A stretch of DNA of 64,000 nucleotides, taken from Mycobacterium palustre (lineage in GTDB: Bacteria > Actinomycetota > Actinomycetes > Mycobacteriales > Mycobacteriaceae). The notes beneath the pieces are model-generated. The model was given only the letters and a program-made list of their open reading frames with translations. It had not been told where the DNA came from and ran no database searches. Location of the stretch: positions 50,988-114,987 of the forward strand of contig NZ_LQPJ01000024.1 in assembly GCF_002101785.1 (NCBI RefSeq), read 5' to 3'. Both the position numbers and the translations under genes were made by a program. Positions 7,889 through 18,153 of the stretch are shown here, one piece after another. The first letter of the stretch is position 1. Each line of letters begins with the position of its first letter.

Positions 7889-8400
7889 AGCGAATCAGAG
7901 CCCCGAGGGCCGCGGTCCCAGCAAACACTCGTTCGCTCACCGCCCGGCGCAGCGAACGCGGCCGACCCGACTGACGCGGCGTCAGCGAGCCGTAAGCGAC
8001 CCGATTTTTTTAACATAACGATTGCATAACAATCGGGCTTTGATCAGGGCAGTTATGCTTACTCGACCGTAACCACCTGCATGCAGGCCGTTTGTCGGCG
8101 CCGCCCGTTCGGCCGGTTGAAGCCGGTGTTACCCGGGACACGGTTACCCATGCGTAGAACTCACCAGTAACCGATCAACACGCAAAACGGGCACCGATCC
8201 TTATGACACTCTTAGTACAGCCGATGCAGTCCGCCGCGCCGCTCGGTCCATGTCGGTCCTAGGGGGCGGTCCGTTGACAGCACACCGGTCAGCCGCTTCC
8301 AGGCTGCGATTCGACGCTGAATCGACGTAGCACGAGCAGGCCCACCGCTGGACCGGCCGAACGAACCGAGACGAAAAAGACGCACAGGGAGATACAGAAC
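7889..8400. promoter_or_regulatory. fas promoter/leader region with several inverted repeats
   Basis: This 512-base gap has no convincing gene. It contains an AT-rich island, unusual for the window, with CGATTG-N5-CAATCG at 8019-8035 and the 12-base perfect palindrome CCTGCATGCAGG at 8076-8087. Two GTTACCC copies 15 bases apart (8128-8134, 8143-8149) face a GTAACC at 8069-8074. The TetR-family activator FasR is known to bind inverted repeats in the fas promoter of mycobacteria, so these are the natural candidates, though I cannot assign the exact site. The leader downstream of 8150 would be long. GGGAGAT just before 8401 is the ribosome binding site. Confidence 0.6.
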
Positions 8401-11400
8401 GTGACGATCCACGAGCACGACCGGGTGTCCGCTGACCGCGACGGGACCGGCCCGCACCACGCCCACGCTCTGGTCGACCGTCTGACGGCCGGCGAGCCGT
8501 ATGCCGTCGCGTTCGGAGGGCAGGGCAGCGCCTGGCTGGAGACCCTCGAGGAGCTGGTGTCGTCGGCCGGCATCGAATCCGAGCTGGCCACCCTGGTCGG
8601 AGAGGTGGAGCTGGCGCTCGAGCCGGTGGCAAACGAGCTGGTCGTCGTGCGTCCGATCGGTTTCGAGCCGCTGGCTTGGGTGCGTGCGCTCGCGGCCGAG
8701 GATCCGGTCCCGTCGGACAAGCACCTGACGTCGGCCGCGGTGTCGATACCCGGCGTGTTGCTCACCCAGATCGCGGCCGGGCGCGCCCTTTCCCGGCAGG
8801 GCATGGATTGGGCCGCGACCCCGCCGGTGGCCGTGGTCGGGCATTCGCAGGGCGTGCTCGCCGTCGAGGCGTTCAAGGCCGGGGGCGCGCGCGACGCGGA
8901 GCTGCTGGCGCTGGCCCAGCTGATCGGCGCGGCAGGCACGCTGGTGGCCCGCCGGCGGGGCATCTCGGTGCTCGGCGACCGCCCGCCGATGGTGTCGGTC
9001 ACCAACGCCGACCCCGAGCGCATCCGCCGGCTCCTCGAGGAGTTCGCGCAGGACGTCCGTACCGTGCTTCCGCCGGTGCTGTCGATCCGCAACGGCCGCC
9101 GCTCGGTCGTCATCACCGGCACCCCGGAGCAGCTTTCCCGCTTCGAGCTGTATTGCCAGCAGATCTCGGAGAAGGAAGAAGCCGAGCGTAAGAACAAGAT
9201 CCGCGGCGGCGACGTGTTTGCCCCGGTCTTCGACCCGGTGCAGGTGGAGGTTGGCTTCCACACGCCGCGGTTGGCCGACGGCATCGACATCGTCGGCGGC
9301 TGGGCCGAGAAGATCGGCCTGGACGTCGCGCTGGCCCGCGCACTGACCGAGGCCATCCTGGTTAACGGCGTCGACTGGGTCGAGGAGATCACGGGCGTTC
9401 ACCAAGCCGGCGCCCGCTGGATCCTCGACCTGGGCCCCGGTGACATCCTGACGCGGCTGACCGCGCCGGTGATCCGCGGCCTGGGCGTCGGCATCGTGCC
9501 GGCGGCCACCCGCGGCGGCCAGCGCAACCTCTTCACCGTCGGCGCCACCCCCGAGGTGGCCCGCGCCTGGTCGACGTACGCCCCGACCGTGGTCCGGCTG
9601 CCCGACGGCAGGGTCAAGCTTTCGACCAAGTTCACGCGGCTGACCGGGCGCTCGCCGATCCTGCTCGCGGGCATGACCCCGACGACCGTCGACGCCAAGA
9701 TCGTGGCCGCCGCGGCCAACGCCGGCCACTGGGCCGAGCTCGCGGGCGGCGGGCAGGTCACCGAGGAAATTTTCGCCAGGCGCATCGAGGAGCTGTCCGG
9801 TCTGCTCGAGCCCGGCCGCACCTACCAGTTCAACTCGCTGTTCCTCGACCCGTACCTGTGGAAGCTTCAGGTTGGCGGCAAGCGACTGGTGCAGAAGGCG
9901 CGTCAGTCCGGCGCGGCGATCGATGGCCTGGTGATCAGCGCCGGCATCCCGGACCTGGAGGAAGCGGTCGAGCTGATCGGCGAGCTCAACGACGTCGGCA
10001 TACGCCACGTCGTGTTCAAGCCCGGCACCGTCGAGCAGATCCGCTCGGTGATCCGCATCGCGACCGAGGTGCCCACCAAGCCGGTGATCGCCCACATCGA
10101 GGGCGGGCGCGCCGGCGGCCACCACTCCTGGGAAGACCTCGACGACTTGCTGCTGGCCACCTACTCCGAGCTGCGGTCGCGACCCAACATCACCGTCTGC
10201 GTCGGTGGCGGCATCGGCACCCCCGAGCGGGCGGCCGAATATCTGTCCGGGCGCTGGGCGCAGGCCTACGGATTCCCGCTGATGCCGGTCGACGGCATCC
10301 TCGTCGGCACCGCGGCGATGGCGACGCTGGAGTCCACGACCTCGCCGTCGGTCAAGCGGATGCTCGTCGAGACCAACGGCACCGACGACTGGATCAGCGC
10401 CGGAAAAGCCAAGGGCGGCATGGCTTCCAGCCGCAGCCAGCTCGGCGCCGACATCCACGAGATCGACAACAGCGCGTCGCGGTGCGGCCGGCTGCTCGAC
10501 GAGGTCGCCGGCGACGCCGAGGCGGTCGCCGAACGCCGCGACGAGATCATCGCCGCGATGGCCAAGACGGCCAAGCCGTACTTCGGCGACGTCGGTGAGA
10601 TGACCTACCTGCAGTGGCTGCGGCGCTACATCGAGCTGACCATCGGCGAGGGCAACTCGACCGCCGACACCGCCTCACCCGGCAGCCCGTGGCTGGCCGA
10701 CACCTGGCGCGACCGGTTCCAGCAGATGCTGCAGCGCGCCGAAGCCCGTTTGCACGCCAAGGAATTCGGCCCGATCGAGACGCTGTTCAACGATGCGGAC
10801 CTGTTGGAGAGGCCGGACGAGGCCATCGCCACCCTGCTCGCGCACTACCCTGACGCCGAGTCCGTGCTGCTGCACCCGGCCGACGTGCCGTTCTTCGTCA
10901 CGCTGTGCAAGACGCTGGGCAAGCCGGTCAACTTCGTGCCGGTCCTCGACAAGGACGTGCGCCGCTGGTGGCGCAGCGACTCGCTGTGGCAGGCCCACGA
11001 CGCCCGCTACGACGCCGACCAGGTGTGCATCATCCCGGGCATCACGGCCGTCGCCGGCATCACCCGGATGGACGAACCCGTCGGCGAGCTGCTGGACCGC
11101 TTCGAGCAGGCCGCCATCGACGAGGCCCTCGCCTCGGGCGTGCAGCCCCGAGACGTGACGTCGCGCCGCCGCGGCCGCACCGACGTGACCGGGCCCCTGG
11201 CAGTGGTGCTCGACGCCGCGGACGTGCAGTGGGCCGGCCGCACCACCACCAACCCGGTGCATCGCATCGCCGACCCGAGCGACTGGCTGGTGCATGACGG
11301 ACCCGAAAGCCTGCGCGCCACACACTCTTCCACCGGTGCGCGGCTGGAGGTCAGCGGCGACCCGACCGACCAGCGGGTCGTGCTGCGCGTGCCGGTGTCC

Positions 11401-14400
11401 GGCGTCTGGGTCGACATCCCGTTCGGTCTGCCGCCCAACACCATGGACGGCGGCATCCCCGTCCTCTCGACCGAAGACGCCACCACCGCCATGCGCGCGG
11501 TCCTGGCGATCGCCGCCGGGGTCGACGGCCCGGAGTTCTTGCCCCCCGTCAGCGACGGGACGGCGACCGTGACGGTGGACTGGGACCCCGAGCGGGTCGC
11601 CGACCACACCGGGGTCACGGCCACCTTCGGCCAGCCGCTGGCGCCCAGCCTCACCACCGTGCCCGACGCGCTTGTCGGCCCGTGCTGGCCGGCCGTGTTC
11701 GCGGCGATCGGTGCGGCCGTCACCGACACCGGTGTCCCCGTGGTCGAGGGCCTGCTGAGCCTGGTGCACCTCGACCACGCCGCCCACGTGGTCGGCAAGC
11801 TGCCGAGCGAGCCGGCCCAATTGACCATTGCCGCAACGGCTTCGCGGGCGGTCGACACCGACATGGGCCGGGTGGTCCCGGTCTCGGTGACCATCAGCCT
11901 GGCCGGGGACTCCGCGGCCGGAGTCGTTGCGACCCTCGACGAGCGTTTCGCGATCCTCGGCCGCACCGGTGCGGCCGAGCTCGCCGACCCCGTGCGCGCC
12001 GGGGGCGCGGTCTCGGAGAATGCCACCGACACGCCGCGGCGCCGCCGCCGCGACGTCACGATCAGCGCACCGGTCGACATGCGCCCCTTCGCGGTGGTGT
12101 CCGGGGACCACAACCCCATCCACACCGACCGGGCGGCCGCGCTGCTGGCCGGCCTGGAATCCCCCATCGTGCACGGCATGTGGCTGTCGGCCGCCGCGCA
12201 GCACGCGGTGACCGCCACCGACGGTCAGGCCCGTCCGCCGGCCCGGCTGGTCGGCTGGACGGCCCGCTTCCTGGGCATGGTGCGGCCCGGCGACGAGGTC
12301 GACTTCCGCGTGGACCGCGTCGGAATCGACCAGGGCGCAGAGGTTTTGGAGGTCGCCGCGCGCGTAGGCTCGGACCTGGTGATGTCGGCGACCGCCCGGC
12401 TGGCGTCCCCCAAGACGGTCTACGCGTTCCCCGGCCAGGGCATCCAGCACAAGGGCATGGGCATGGAGGTGCGCGCCCGGTCCAAGGCGGCCCGCAAGGT
12501 GTGGGACAGCGCCGACCAGTTCACCCGCGACACCCTGGGCTTCTCGGTCCTGCACGTGGTGCGCGACAACCCGACCAGCATCATCGCCAGCGGCGTGCAC
12601 TACCACCACCCGGACGGCGTGCTCTACCTGACCCAGTTCACCCAGGTCGCGATGGCCACCGTGGCCGCGGCCCAGGTTGCCGAGATGCGCGAGCAGGGCG
12701 CCTTTGTCGAAGGTGCCATCGCGTGCGGCCACTCCGTCGGCGAGTACACCGCCCTGGCCTGCGTGACCGGCATCTACGAGCTGGAAGCCTTGCTGGAGAT
12801 GGTGTTTCACCGCGGCTCGAAGATGCACGACATCGTGCCGCGCGACGAGCTGGGGCGTTCCAACTACCGGCTGGCGGCCATCCGCCCGTCGCAGATCGAC
12901 CTGCCCGACGAGGAGGTGCCGGCCTTCGTCGCCGAGATCGCCGAGCGCACAGGCGAATTCCTCGAGATCGTCAACTTCAACCTGCGGGGGTCGCAGTATG
13001 CGATCGCCGGCACGGTCCGCGGCCTGGATGCGCTGGAGGCCGAGGTCGAACGTCGCCGCGAAATCACCGGTGGGCGACGCTCGTTCATCCTGGTGCCCGG
13101 CATCGATGTGCCGTTCCACTCGCGGGTGCTGCGGGTCGGTGTGGCCGATTTCCGCCGCGCGCTGGAGCGGGTCATGCCGCGCGAGAAGGACCCCGCCATC
13201 ATCGTCGGCCGCTACATCCCCAACCTGGTGCCGCGCCCGTTCACGCTGGATCGCGACTTCATCCAGGAGATCCGGGATCTGGTGCCCGCCGAGCCGCTCG
13301 ACGAAATCCTCGCCGACTACGACACCTGGCGCCGGGAGCGGCCGGGTGAGATGGCCCGCAAGGTGTTGATCGAACTGCTGGCCTGGCAGTTCGCCAGCCC
13401 GGTGCGCTGGATCGAGACCCAGGACCTGCTGTTCACCGAAGAGGCCGCCGGCGGCCTGGGTGTGGAGCGGTTCGTCGAGATCGGGGTGAAGTCGTCGCCG
13501 ACCGTCGCCGGCCTGGCCGCCAACACCCTGAAGCTGCCCGAATATGCCCACAGCACAGTGGAAGTGCTCAACGCCGAGCGCGACGCCGCCGTGCTGTTCG
13601 CCACCGACACCGACCCCGAGCCGGAACCGGAGGAGGCGGCCGAGCCCGTCGCCGAAGCCGTTTCGGCGGAGGCCGCCGCCGCGGCGCCCGCTCCCGCGCC
13701 GGCGCCGGCCGCTCCGTCGGGCACGGCTCGCCCCGACGACATCGCGTTCGACGCCGCCGACGCCACCCTGGCGCTGATCGCGTTGTCGGCCAAGATGCGC
13801 ATCGACCAGATCGAGGAGCTGGACTCCATCGAGTCGATCACCGACGGCGCGTCGTCGCGGCGCAACCAGCTGCTGGTGGACCTCGGTTCGGAATTGAACC
13901 TGGGCGCCATCGACGGCGCCGCCGAGGCCGACCTTGCCGGGCTGCGGTCCCAGGTCACCAAGCTGGCGCGCACCTACAAGCCTTATGGCCCAGTGCTTTC
14001 CGACGCCATCAACGACCAGCTGCGCACGGTCCTCGGGCCCTCGGGCAAGCGGCCCGGCGCCATCGCCGAACGGGTCACCAAGACCTGGGAGCTCGGCGAC
14101 GGCTGGGCCAAGCACGTCACCGTCGAGGTCGCGCTGGGCACCCGCGAGGGCAGCAGCGTCCGCGGGGGTCCGCTGGGGCACCTGCACGAGGGCGCGCTGG
14201 CCGACGCCGCGGCCGTCGACAAGCTCATCGACGCCGCGGTCACCTCGGTCGCCGCACGCCGCGGCATCGCCGTGGCGCTCCCGTCGGCGGGCGGTGGCGG
14301 CGGCGCCACCATCGACGCCGCGGCGCTCTCCCAATTCACCGACCAGATCACCGGCCGCGACGGCGTGCTGGCATCGGCGGCCCGCCTGGTGCTCAACCAG

Positions 14401-17400
14401 CTCGGCCTCGACGACCCGGTGAGCGCTTCACCGGCGGCGACCGACGCCGAGCTCATCGACCTGGTCAGCGCCGAATTGGGCGCGGACTGGCCGCGTTTGG
14501 TGGCGCCGGTGTTCGACGCCAAGAAGGCCGTGCTGTTCGACGACCGGTGGGCCAGCGCCCGCGAGGACTTGGTCAAGCTGTGGCTGGCCGACGAGGGCGA
14601 CATCGACGCCCAGTGGTTGCGGTTGTCCGAGAGGTTCGAGGGCGCCGGCCATGTCGTCGCCACCCAGGCCACCTGGTGGCAGGGCAAGGCGCTAGCTGCG
14701 GGCCGGCAGATCCATGCGTCGCTGTACGGACGCATCGCCGCGGGCGCCGAAAACCCGGACCCGGGCCCCTACAGCAGCGAAGTCGCCGTGGTGACAGGCG
14801 CTTCCAAGGGGTCGATCGCGGCGTCGGTGGTCGCACGGCTGCTCGACGGCGGCGCCACCGTCATCGCGACGACGTCCAAGCTCGACGACGAGCGGCTGGC
14901 GTTCTACCGCGGGCTGTACCGCGACCATGCCCGCTACGGCGCCGCGCTGTGGGTTGTCGCGGCCAACATGGCCTCCTACTCCGACATCGACGCGCTGGTC
15001 GAGTGGGTCGGCACCGAGCAAACGGAAAGCCTTGGGCCGCAGTCGATTCACATCAAGGACGCGCAGACCCCGACGCTGCTGTTCCCGTTCGCGGCGCCGC
15101 GCGTCGCCGGGGACCTCTCCGAGGCCGGTTCGCGCTCGGAGATGGAGATGAAGGTCCTGCTGTGGGCCGTGCAGCGGCTGATCGGCGGCCTGTCGAAGAT
15201 CGGCGCCGAGCGCGACATCGCGTCGCGGCTGCACGTGGTGCTGCCGGGCTCGCCCAACCGCGGCATGTTCGGCGGCGACGGCGCCTACGGCGAGGCCAAG
15301 TCCGCGCTGGACGCGCTGGTGAGCCGCTGGCACGCCGAAACATCCTGGGCGGCAAGGGTTTCTTTGGCCCACGCGCTGATCGGGTGGACTCGGGGCACCG
15401 GCCTGATGGGCCACAACGACGCCATCGTCGACGCCGTCGAGGAGGCCGGCGTCACGACCTACTCGACCGACGAGATGGCCGCGATGCTGCTGGGCCTGTG
15501 CGACGTGGAGTCCAAGGTGGCCGCGGCCAGCGCGCCGATCAAGGCCGACCTCACCGGCGGGCTCGCCGATGCCAACCTCGACATGGCCGAACTGGCCGCG
15601 AAGGCGCGCGAGAAGATGTCGTCGGAGGCGGCGGCCGACGAAGCCGCCGCGGCCGAGGGCACTATCGCCGCGCTGCCGTCCCCGCCGCGCGGGTATCACC
15701 CCGCGCCGCCGCCGCAATGGGCCGACCTCGACGTCGACCCGGCCGACCTGGTGGTGATCGTCGGCGGCGCTGAGATCGGCCCCTACGGCTCGTCGCGGAC
15801 CCGCTTCGAGATGGAGGTCGAGAGCGAGCTGTCGGCGGCCGGCGTCCTGGAGCTGGCCTGGACCACCGGGCTGATCCGCTGGGAGGACGACCCGCAACCG
15901 GGTTGGTACGACACGCAATCCGGCGAGCTGGTCGACGAGTCCGAGCTCGTCGAGCGCTACCACGACACCGTGGTGGAGCGCTGCGGCATCCGCGAGTTCG
16001 TCGACGACGGCTCGATCGATCCCGACCACGCGTCACCGCTTCTGGTGTCGGTGTTTTTGGACAAGGACTTCGCGTTCGTGGTGTCCTCGGAGGCCGACGC
16101 CCGCGCCTTCGTGGAGTTCGACCCCGAACACACGGTGATCCGGCCGATGCCCGACTCGAGCGACTGGCAGGTTATCCGCAAGGCCGGCACCGAGATCCGG
16201 GTGCCGCGGAAGAACAAGCTGTCGCGCGTGGTGGGCGGCCAGGTGCCGACCGGGTTCGACCCGACGGTGTGGGGCATCAGCCCCGACATGGCCAGTTCCA
16301 TCGACCGCCTGGCGGTTTGGAACATCGTGGCTACCGTCGACGCGTTCCTGTCCGCCGGGTTCAGCCCGGCCGAGGTGATGCGCTACGTGCACCCCAGCAT
16401 GGTGGCCAACACGATGGGCACCGGCATGGGTGGCGGCACCTCGATGCAGACGATGTATCACGGGAACCTGTTGGGCCGTAACAAGCCCAACGACATCTTC
16501 CAGGAAGTGCTGCCGAATATCGTTGCGGCGCACGTGGTTCAGTCCTACATCGGCAGCTACGGCGCGATGATCCACCCGGTCGCCGCGTGCGCGACGGCCG
16601 CGGTCTCGGTGGAGGAGGGCGTCGACAAGATCCGGCTGGGCAAGGCCGAGATGGTGGTCGCCGGTGGCATCGACGATTTGACGCTGGAAGGCATCATCGG
16701 GTTCGGTGACATGGCCGCCACGGCCGACACCGGGATGATGCGCGGCAAGGGGATTCACGATTCGAAGTTCTCCCGGCCCAACGACCGGCGCCGGCTGGGC
16801 TTCGTCGAGGCGCAGGGCGGCGGCACCATCCTGCTGGCCCGCGGCGACCTGGCGCTCAAGATGGGCCTGCCGGTGCTGGCGGTGGTCGCCTTCGCGCAGT
16901 CGTTCGGCGACGGCGTGCACACCTCGATCCCGGCGCCGGGGCTCGGCGCGCTGGGCGCCGGCCGCGGCGGTAAGGACTCGCCGCTGGCGCGCGCGCTGGC
17001 CAAGCTCGGCGTGACCGCCGACGACGTCGCGGTGATCTCCAAGCACGACACCTCGACGCTGGCCAACGATCCCAACGAGACCGAGCTGCACGAGCGGCTG
17101 GCCGACTCGCTGGGCCGCTCGCCGGGGGCCCCGCTGTTCGTGGTGTCGCAGAAGAGCCTCACCGGCCACGCCAAGGGCGGCGCGGCGGTCTTCCAGATGA
17201 TGGGTTTGTGCCAGATACTGCGCGACGGGGTCATTCCGCCCAACCGCAGCCTGGACTGCGTCGACGACGAGCTGGCCGGCTCCGCGCACTTCGTGTGGGT
17301 GCGCGAGACCCTGCGCCTCGGCGACAAGTTCCCGCTCAAGGCGGGGCTGCTGACCAGCCTCGGGTTCGGCCACGTGTCGGGGCTGGTCGCGCTGGTGCAC

Positions 17401-17640
17401 CCGCAGGCGTTCATCGCCGCGCTCGACCCCGAGCAGCGCGAGGACTACCAGCGGCGCGCGGAGGCGCGGCTGCTGGCGGGGCAGCGGCGGCTGGTCTCGG
17501 CGATCGCCGGCGGCCCGCCGATGTATCAACGGCCACCGGACCGTCGCTTCGACCAGCACGCGCCGGAGAAGCGGCAGGAGGCGGCCATGCTGCTGAATCC
17601 CGCCGCCCGGCTGGGTGACGACGAGGCATTTGTCGTATGA
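8401..17640 (+). CDS. fas: Type I fatty acid synthase (FAS-I)
   Basis: A 3079-residue single-chain FAS-I making C16-C26 acyl-CoAs from acetyl- and malonyl-CoA in the cytoplasm. Domains in order: acetyltransferase (GHSQG, S149), enoyl reductase (LLAGMTPTTVD from ~421; GGRAGGHHS ~568-576), dehydratase (D1236-H1241 in DHNPIHTD), malonyl/palmitoyl transferase (GHSVGEY, S1445), an Ala/Pro linker (~1740-1775), ACP with the phosphopantetheine serine at or near S1818 (DGASSRRNQ), ketoreductase (TGASKG, ~2132-2137), and ketosynthase (C2730, H2882, H2923). Length and order match mycobacterial Fas. GTG start with GGGAGAT upstream. acpS follows 28 bases later, so the two are an operon. Confidence 0.99.
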   Translation: MTIHEHDRVSADRDGTGPHHAHALVDRLTAGEPYAVAFGGQGSAWLETLEELVSSAGIESELATLVGEVELALEPVANELVVVRPIGFEPLAWVRALAAEDPVPSDKHLTSAAVSIPGVLLTQIAAGRALSRQGMDWAATPPVAVVGHSQGVLAVEAFKAGGARDAELLALAQLIGAAGTLVARRRGISVLGDRPPMVSVTNADPERIRRLLEEFAQDVRTVLPPVLSIRNGRRSVVITGTPEQLSRFELYCQQISEKEEAERKNKIRGGDVFAPVFDPVQVEVGFHTPRLADGIDIVGGWAEKIGLDVALARALTEAILVNGVDWVEEITGVHQAGARWILDLGPGDILTRLTAPVIRGLGVGIVPAATRGGQRNLFTVGATPEVARAWSTYAPTVVRLPDGRVKLSTKFTRLTGRSPILLAGMTPTTVDAKIVAAAANAGHWAELAGGGQVTEEIFARRIEELSGLLEPGRTYQFNSLFLDPYLWKLQVGGKRLVQKARQSGAAIDGLVISAGIPDLEEAVELIGELNDVGIRHVVFKPGTVEQIRSVIRIATEVPTKPVIAHIEGGRAGGHHSWEDLDDLLLATYSELRSRPNITVCVGGGIGTPERAAEYLSGRWAQAYGFPLMPVDGILVGTAAMATLESTTSPSVKRMLVETNGTDDWISAGKAKGGMASSRSQLGADIHEIDNSASRCGRLLDEVAGDAEAVAERRDEIIAAMAKTAKPYFGDVGEMTYLQWLRRYIELTIGEGNSTADTASPGSPWLADTWRDRFQQMLQRAEARLHAKEFGPIETLFNDADLLERPDEAIATLLAHYPDAESVLLHPADVPFFVTLCKTLGKPVNFVPVLDKDVRRWWRSDSLWQAHDARYDADQVCIIPGITAVAGITRMDEPVGELLDRFEQAAIDEALASGVQPRDVTSRRRGRTDVTGPLAVVLDAADVQWAGRTTTNPVHRIADPSDWLVHDGPESLRATHSSTGARLEVSGDPTDQRVVLRVPVSGVWVDIPFGLPPNTMDGGIPVLSTEDATTAMRAVLAIAAGVDGPEFLPPVSDGTATVTVDWDPERVADHTGVTATFGQPLAPSLTTVPDALVGPCWPAVFAAIGAAVTDTGVPVVEGLLSLVHLDHAAHVVGKLPSEPAQLTIAATASRAVDTDMGRVVPVSVTISLAGDSAAGVVATLDERFAILGRTGAAELADPVRAGGAVSENATDTPRRRRRDVTISAPVDMRPFAVVSGDHNPIHTDRAAALLAGLESPIVHGMWLSAAAQHAVTATDGQARPPARLVGWTARFLGMVRPGDEVDFRVDRVGIDQGAEVLEVAARVGSDLVMSATARLASPKTVYAFPGQGIQHKGMGMEVRARSKAARKVWDSADQFTRDTLGFSVLHVVRDNPTSIIASGVHYHHPDGVLYLTQFTQVAMATVAAAQVAEMREQGAFVEGAIACGHSVGEYTALACVTGIYELEALLEMVFHRGSKMHDIVPRDELGRSNYRLAAIRPSQIDLPDEEVPAFVAEIAERTGEFLEIVNFNLRGSQYAIAGTVRGLDALEAEVERRREITGGRRSFILVPGIDVPFHSRVLRVGVADFRRALERVMPREKDPAIIVGRYIPNLVPRPFTLDRDFIQEIRDLVPAEPLDEILADYDTWRRERPGEMARKVLIELLAWQFASPVRWIETQDLLFTEEAAGGLGVERFVEIGVKSSPTVAGLAANTLKLPEYAHSTVEVLNAERDAAVLFATDTDPEPEPEEAAEPVAEAVSAEAAAAAPAPAPAPAAPSGTARPDDIAFDAADATLALIALSAKMRIDQIEELDSIESITDGASSRRNQLLVDLGSELNLGAIDGAAEADLAGLRSQVTKLARTYKPYGPVLSDAINDQLRTVLGPSGKRPGAIAERVTKTWELGDGWAKHVTVEVALGTREGSSVRGGPLGHLHEGALADAAAVDKLIDAAVTSVAARRGIAVALPSAGGGGGATIDAAALSQFTDQITGRDGVLASAARLVLNQLGLDDPVSASPAATDAELIDLVSAELGADWPRLVAPVFDAKKAVLFDDRWASAREDLVKLWLADEGDIDAQWLRLSERFEGAGHVVATQATWWQGKALAAGRQIHASLYGRIAAGAENPDPGPYSSEVAVVTGASKGSIAASVVARLLDGGATVIATTSKLDDERLAFYRGLYRDHARYGAALWVVAANMASYSDIDALVEWVGTEQTESLGPQSIHIKDAQTPTLLFPFAAPRVAGDLSEAGSRSEMEMKVLLWAVQRLIGGLSKIGAERDIASRLHVVLPGSPNRGMFGGDGAYGEAKSALDALVSRWHAETSWAARVSLAHALIGWTRGTGLMGHNDAIVDAVEEAGVTTYSTDEMAAMLLGLCDVESKVAAASAPIKADLTGGLADANLDMAELAAKAREKMSSEAAADEAAAAEGTIAALPSPPRGYHPAPPPQWADLDVDPADLVVIVGGAEIGPYGSSRTRFEMEVESELSAAGVLELAWTTGLIRWEDDPQPGWYDTQSGELVDESELVERYHDTVVERCGIREFVDDGSIDPDHASPLLVSVFLDKDFAFVVSSEADARAFVEFDPEHTVIRPMPDSSDWQVIRKAGTEIRVPRKNKLSRVVGGQVPTGFDPTVWGISPDMASSIDRLAVWNIVATVDAFLSAGFSPAEVMRYVHPSMVANTMGTGMGGGTSMQTMYHGNLLGRNKPNDIFQEVLPNIVAAHVVQSYIGSYGAMIHPVAACATAAVSVEEGVDKIRLGKAEMVVAGGIDDLTLEGIIGFGDMAATADTGMMRGKGIHDSKFSRPNDRRRLGFVEAQGGGTILLARGDLALKMGLPVLAVVAFAQSFGDGVHTSIPAPGLGALGAGRGGKDSPLARALAKLGVTADDVAVISKHDTSTLANDPNETELHERLADSLGRSPGAPLFVVSQKSLTGHAKGGAAVFQMMGLCQILRDGVIPPNRSLDCVDDELAGSAHFVWVRETLRLGDKFPLKAGLLTSLGFGHVSGLVALVHPQAFIAALDPEQREDYQRRAEARLLAGQRRLVSAIAGGPPMYQRPPDRRFDQHAPEKRQEAAMLLNPAARLGDDEAFVV

Positions 17641-17668
17641 GTCCGATCGTCCGTTAGCCTGGCGATCC

Positions 17669-18061
17669 ATGGGCATCGTCGGAGTGGGGATCGACCTTGT
17701 CTCCATCCCCGATTTCGCCGAGCAGGTCGACCAGCCGGGAACGGTGTTCTCCGAGACGTTCACGCCGGGGGAGCGCCGCGACGCGTCCGACAAGAGCTCG
17801 TCGGCGGCGCGTCACCTGGCCGCCCGCTGGGCCGCCAAGGAGGCGGTGATCAAGGCATGGTCGGGATCGCGGTTCGCCCAGCGGCCCATCCTGCGTGAGG
17901 ACATCCACCGCGACATCGAGGTGGTCACCGACATGTGGGGTCGGCCGCGGGTGCGGCTGACCGGCGACATCGCCAAGCACCTGGCCGACGTGACGATCCA
18001 TGTGTCGCTGACGCACGAGGGCGACACCGCCGCCGCGGTCGCCATCTTGGAGACCCCTTGA
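17669..18061 (+). CDS. acpS: Holo-[acyl-carrier-protein] synthase
   Basis: A 130-residue AcpS, the same length as the Mtb enzyme, which transfers 4'-phosphopantetheine from CoA to ACP serines including that of Fas. The family signatures GIDLVSIPDF (the Asp binds Mg2+) and ARWAAKEAVIKA are intact. The start is the ATG at 17669; earlier in-frame codons overlap fas. It follows fas directly, as in other mycobacteria, so activation of the Fas ACP is co-expressed with the synthase. Confidence 0.97.
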   Translation: MGIVGVGIDLVSIPDFAEQVDQPGTVFSETFTPGERRDASDKSSSAARHLAARWAAKEAVIKAWSGSRFAQRPILREDIHRDIEVVTDMWGRPRVRLTGDIAKHLADVTIHVSLTHEGDTAAAVAILETP

Positions 18062-18077
18062 GCGCGGGCCTCCCCTG

Positions 18078-18137
18078 GCGAGCGTGCGTGTATGTCCGCG
18101 ACACGCCGGCCCCAAGTGGCATTCTGCGCACGCTCGC
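18078..18137. repeat. Intergenic inverted-repeat element downstream of acpS
   Basis: An 11-base perfect inverted repeat, GCGAGCGTGCG at 18078-18088 and CGCACGCTCGC at 18127-18137, encloses a nested hairpin GCGTGT-N9-ACACGC (18086-18106). It fills the gap between acpS and the M20 peptidase gene. The transcript could fold into a compound stem-loop acting as a terminator or processing signal. The form also resembles small dispersed palindromic elements, but no second copy was found in this window. Confidence 0.6.
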
Positions 18138-18153
18138 GCGATGAGGGGGAGAC

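Noticed and set aside
8128..8149. Two GTTACCC copies as a possible CRISPR or iteron array
   Set aside because: Only two short copies exist; there are no spacers of regular length and no cas or rep genes. No CRISPR array was seen anywhere in the window.
10675..14334. A 1219-residue open frame on the minus strand inside fas
   Set aside because: It is antisense to a perfectly conserved synthase, rich in Arg/Gly/His and without any family pattern. Long antisense frames are common in GC-rich DNA.
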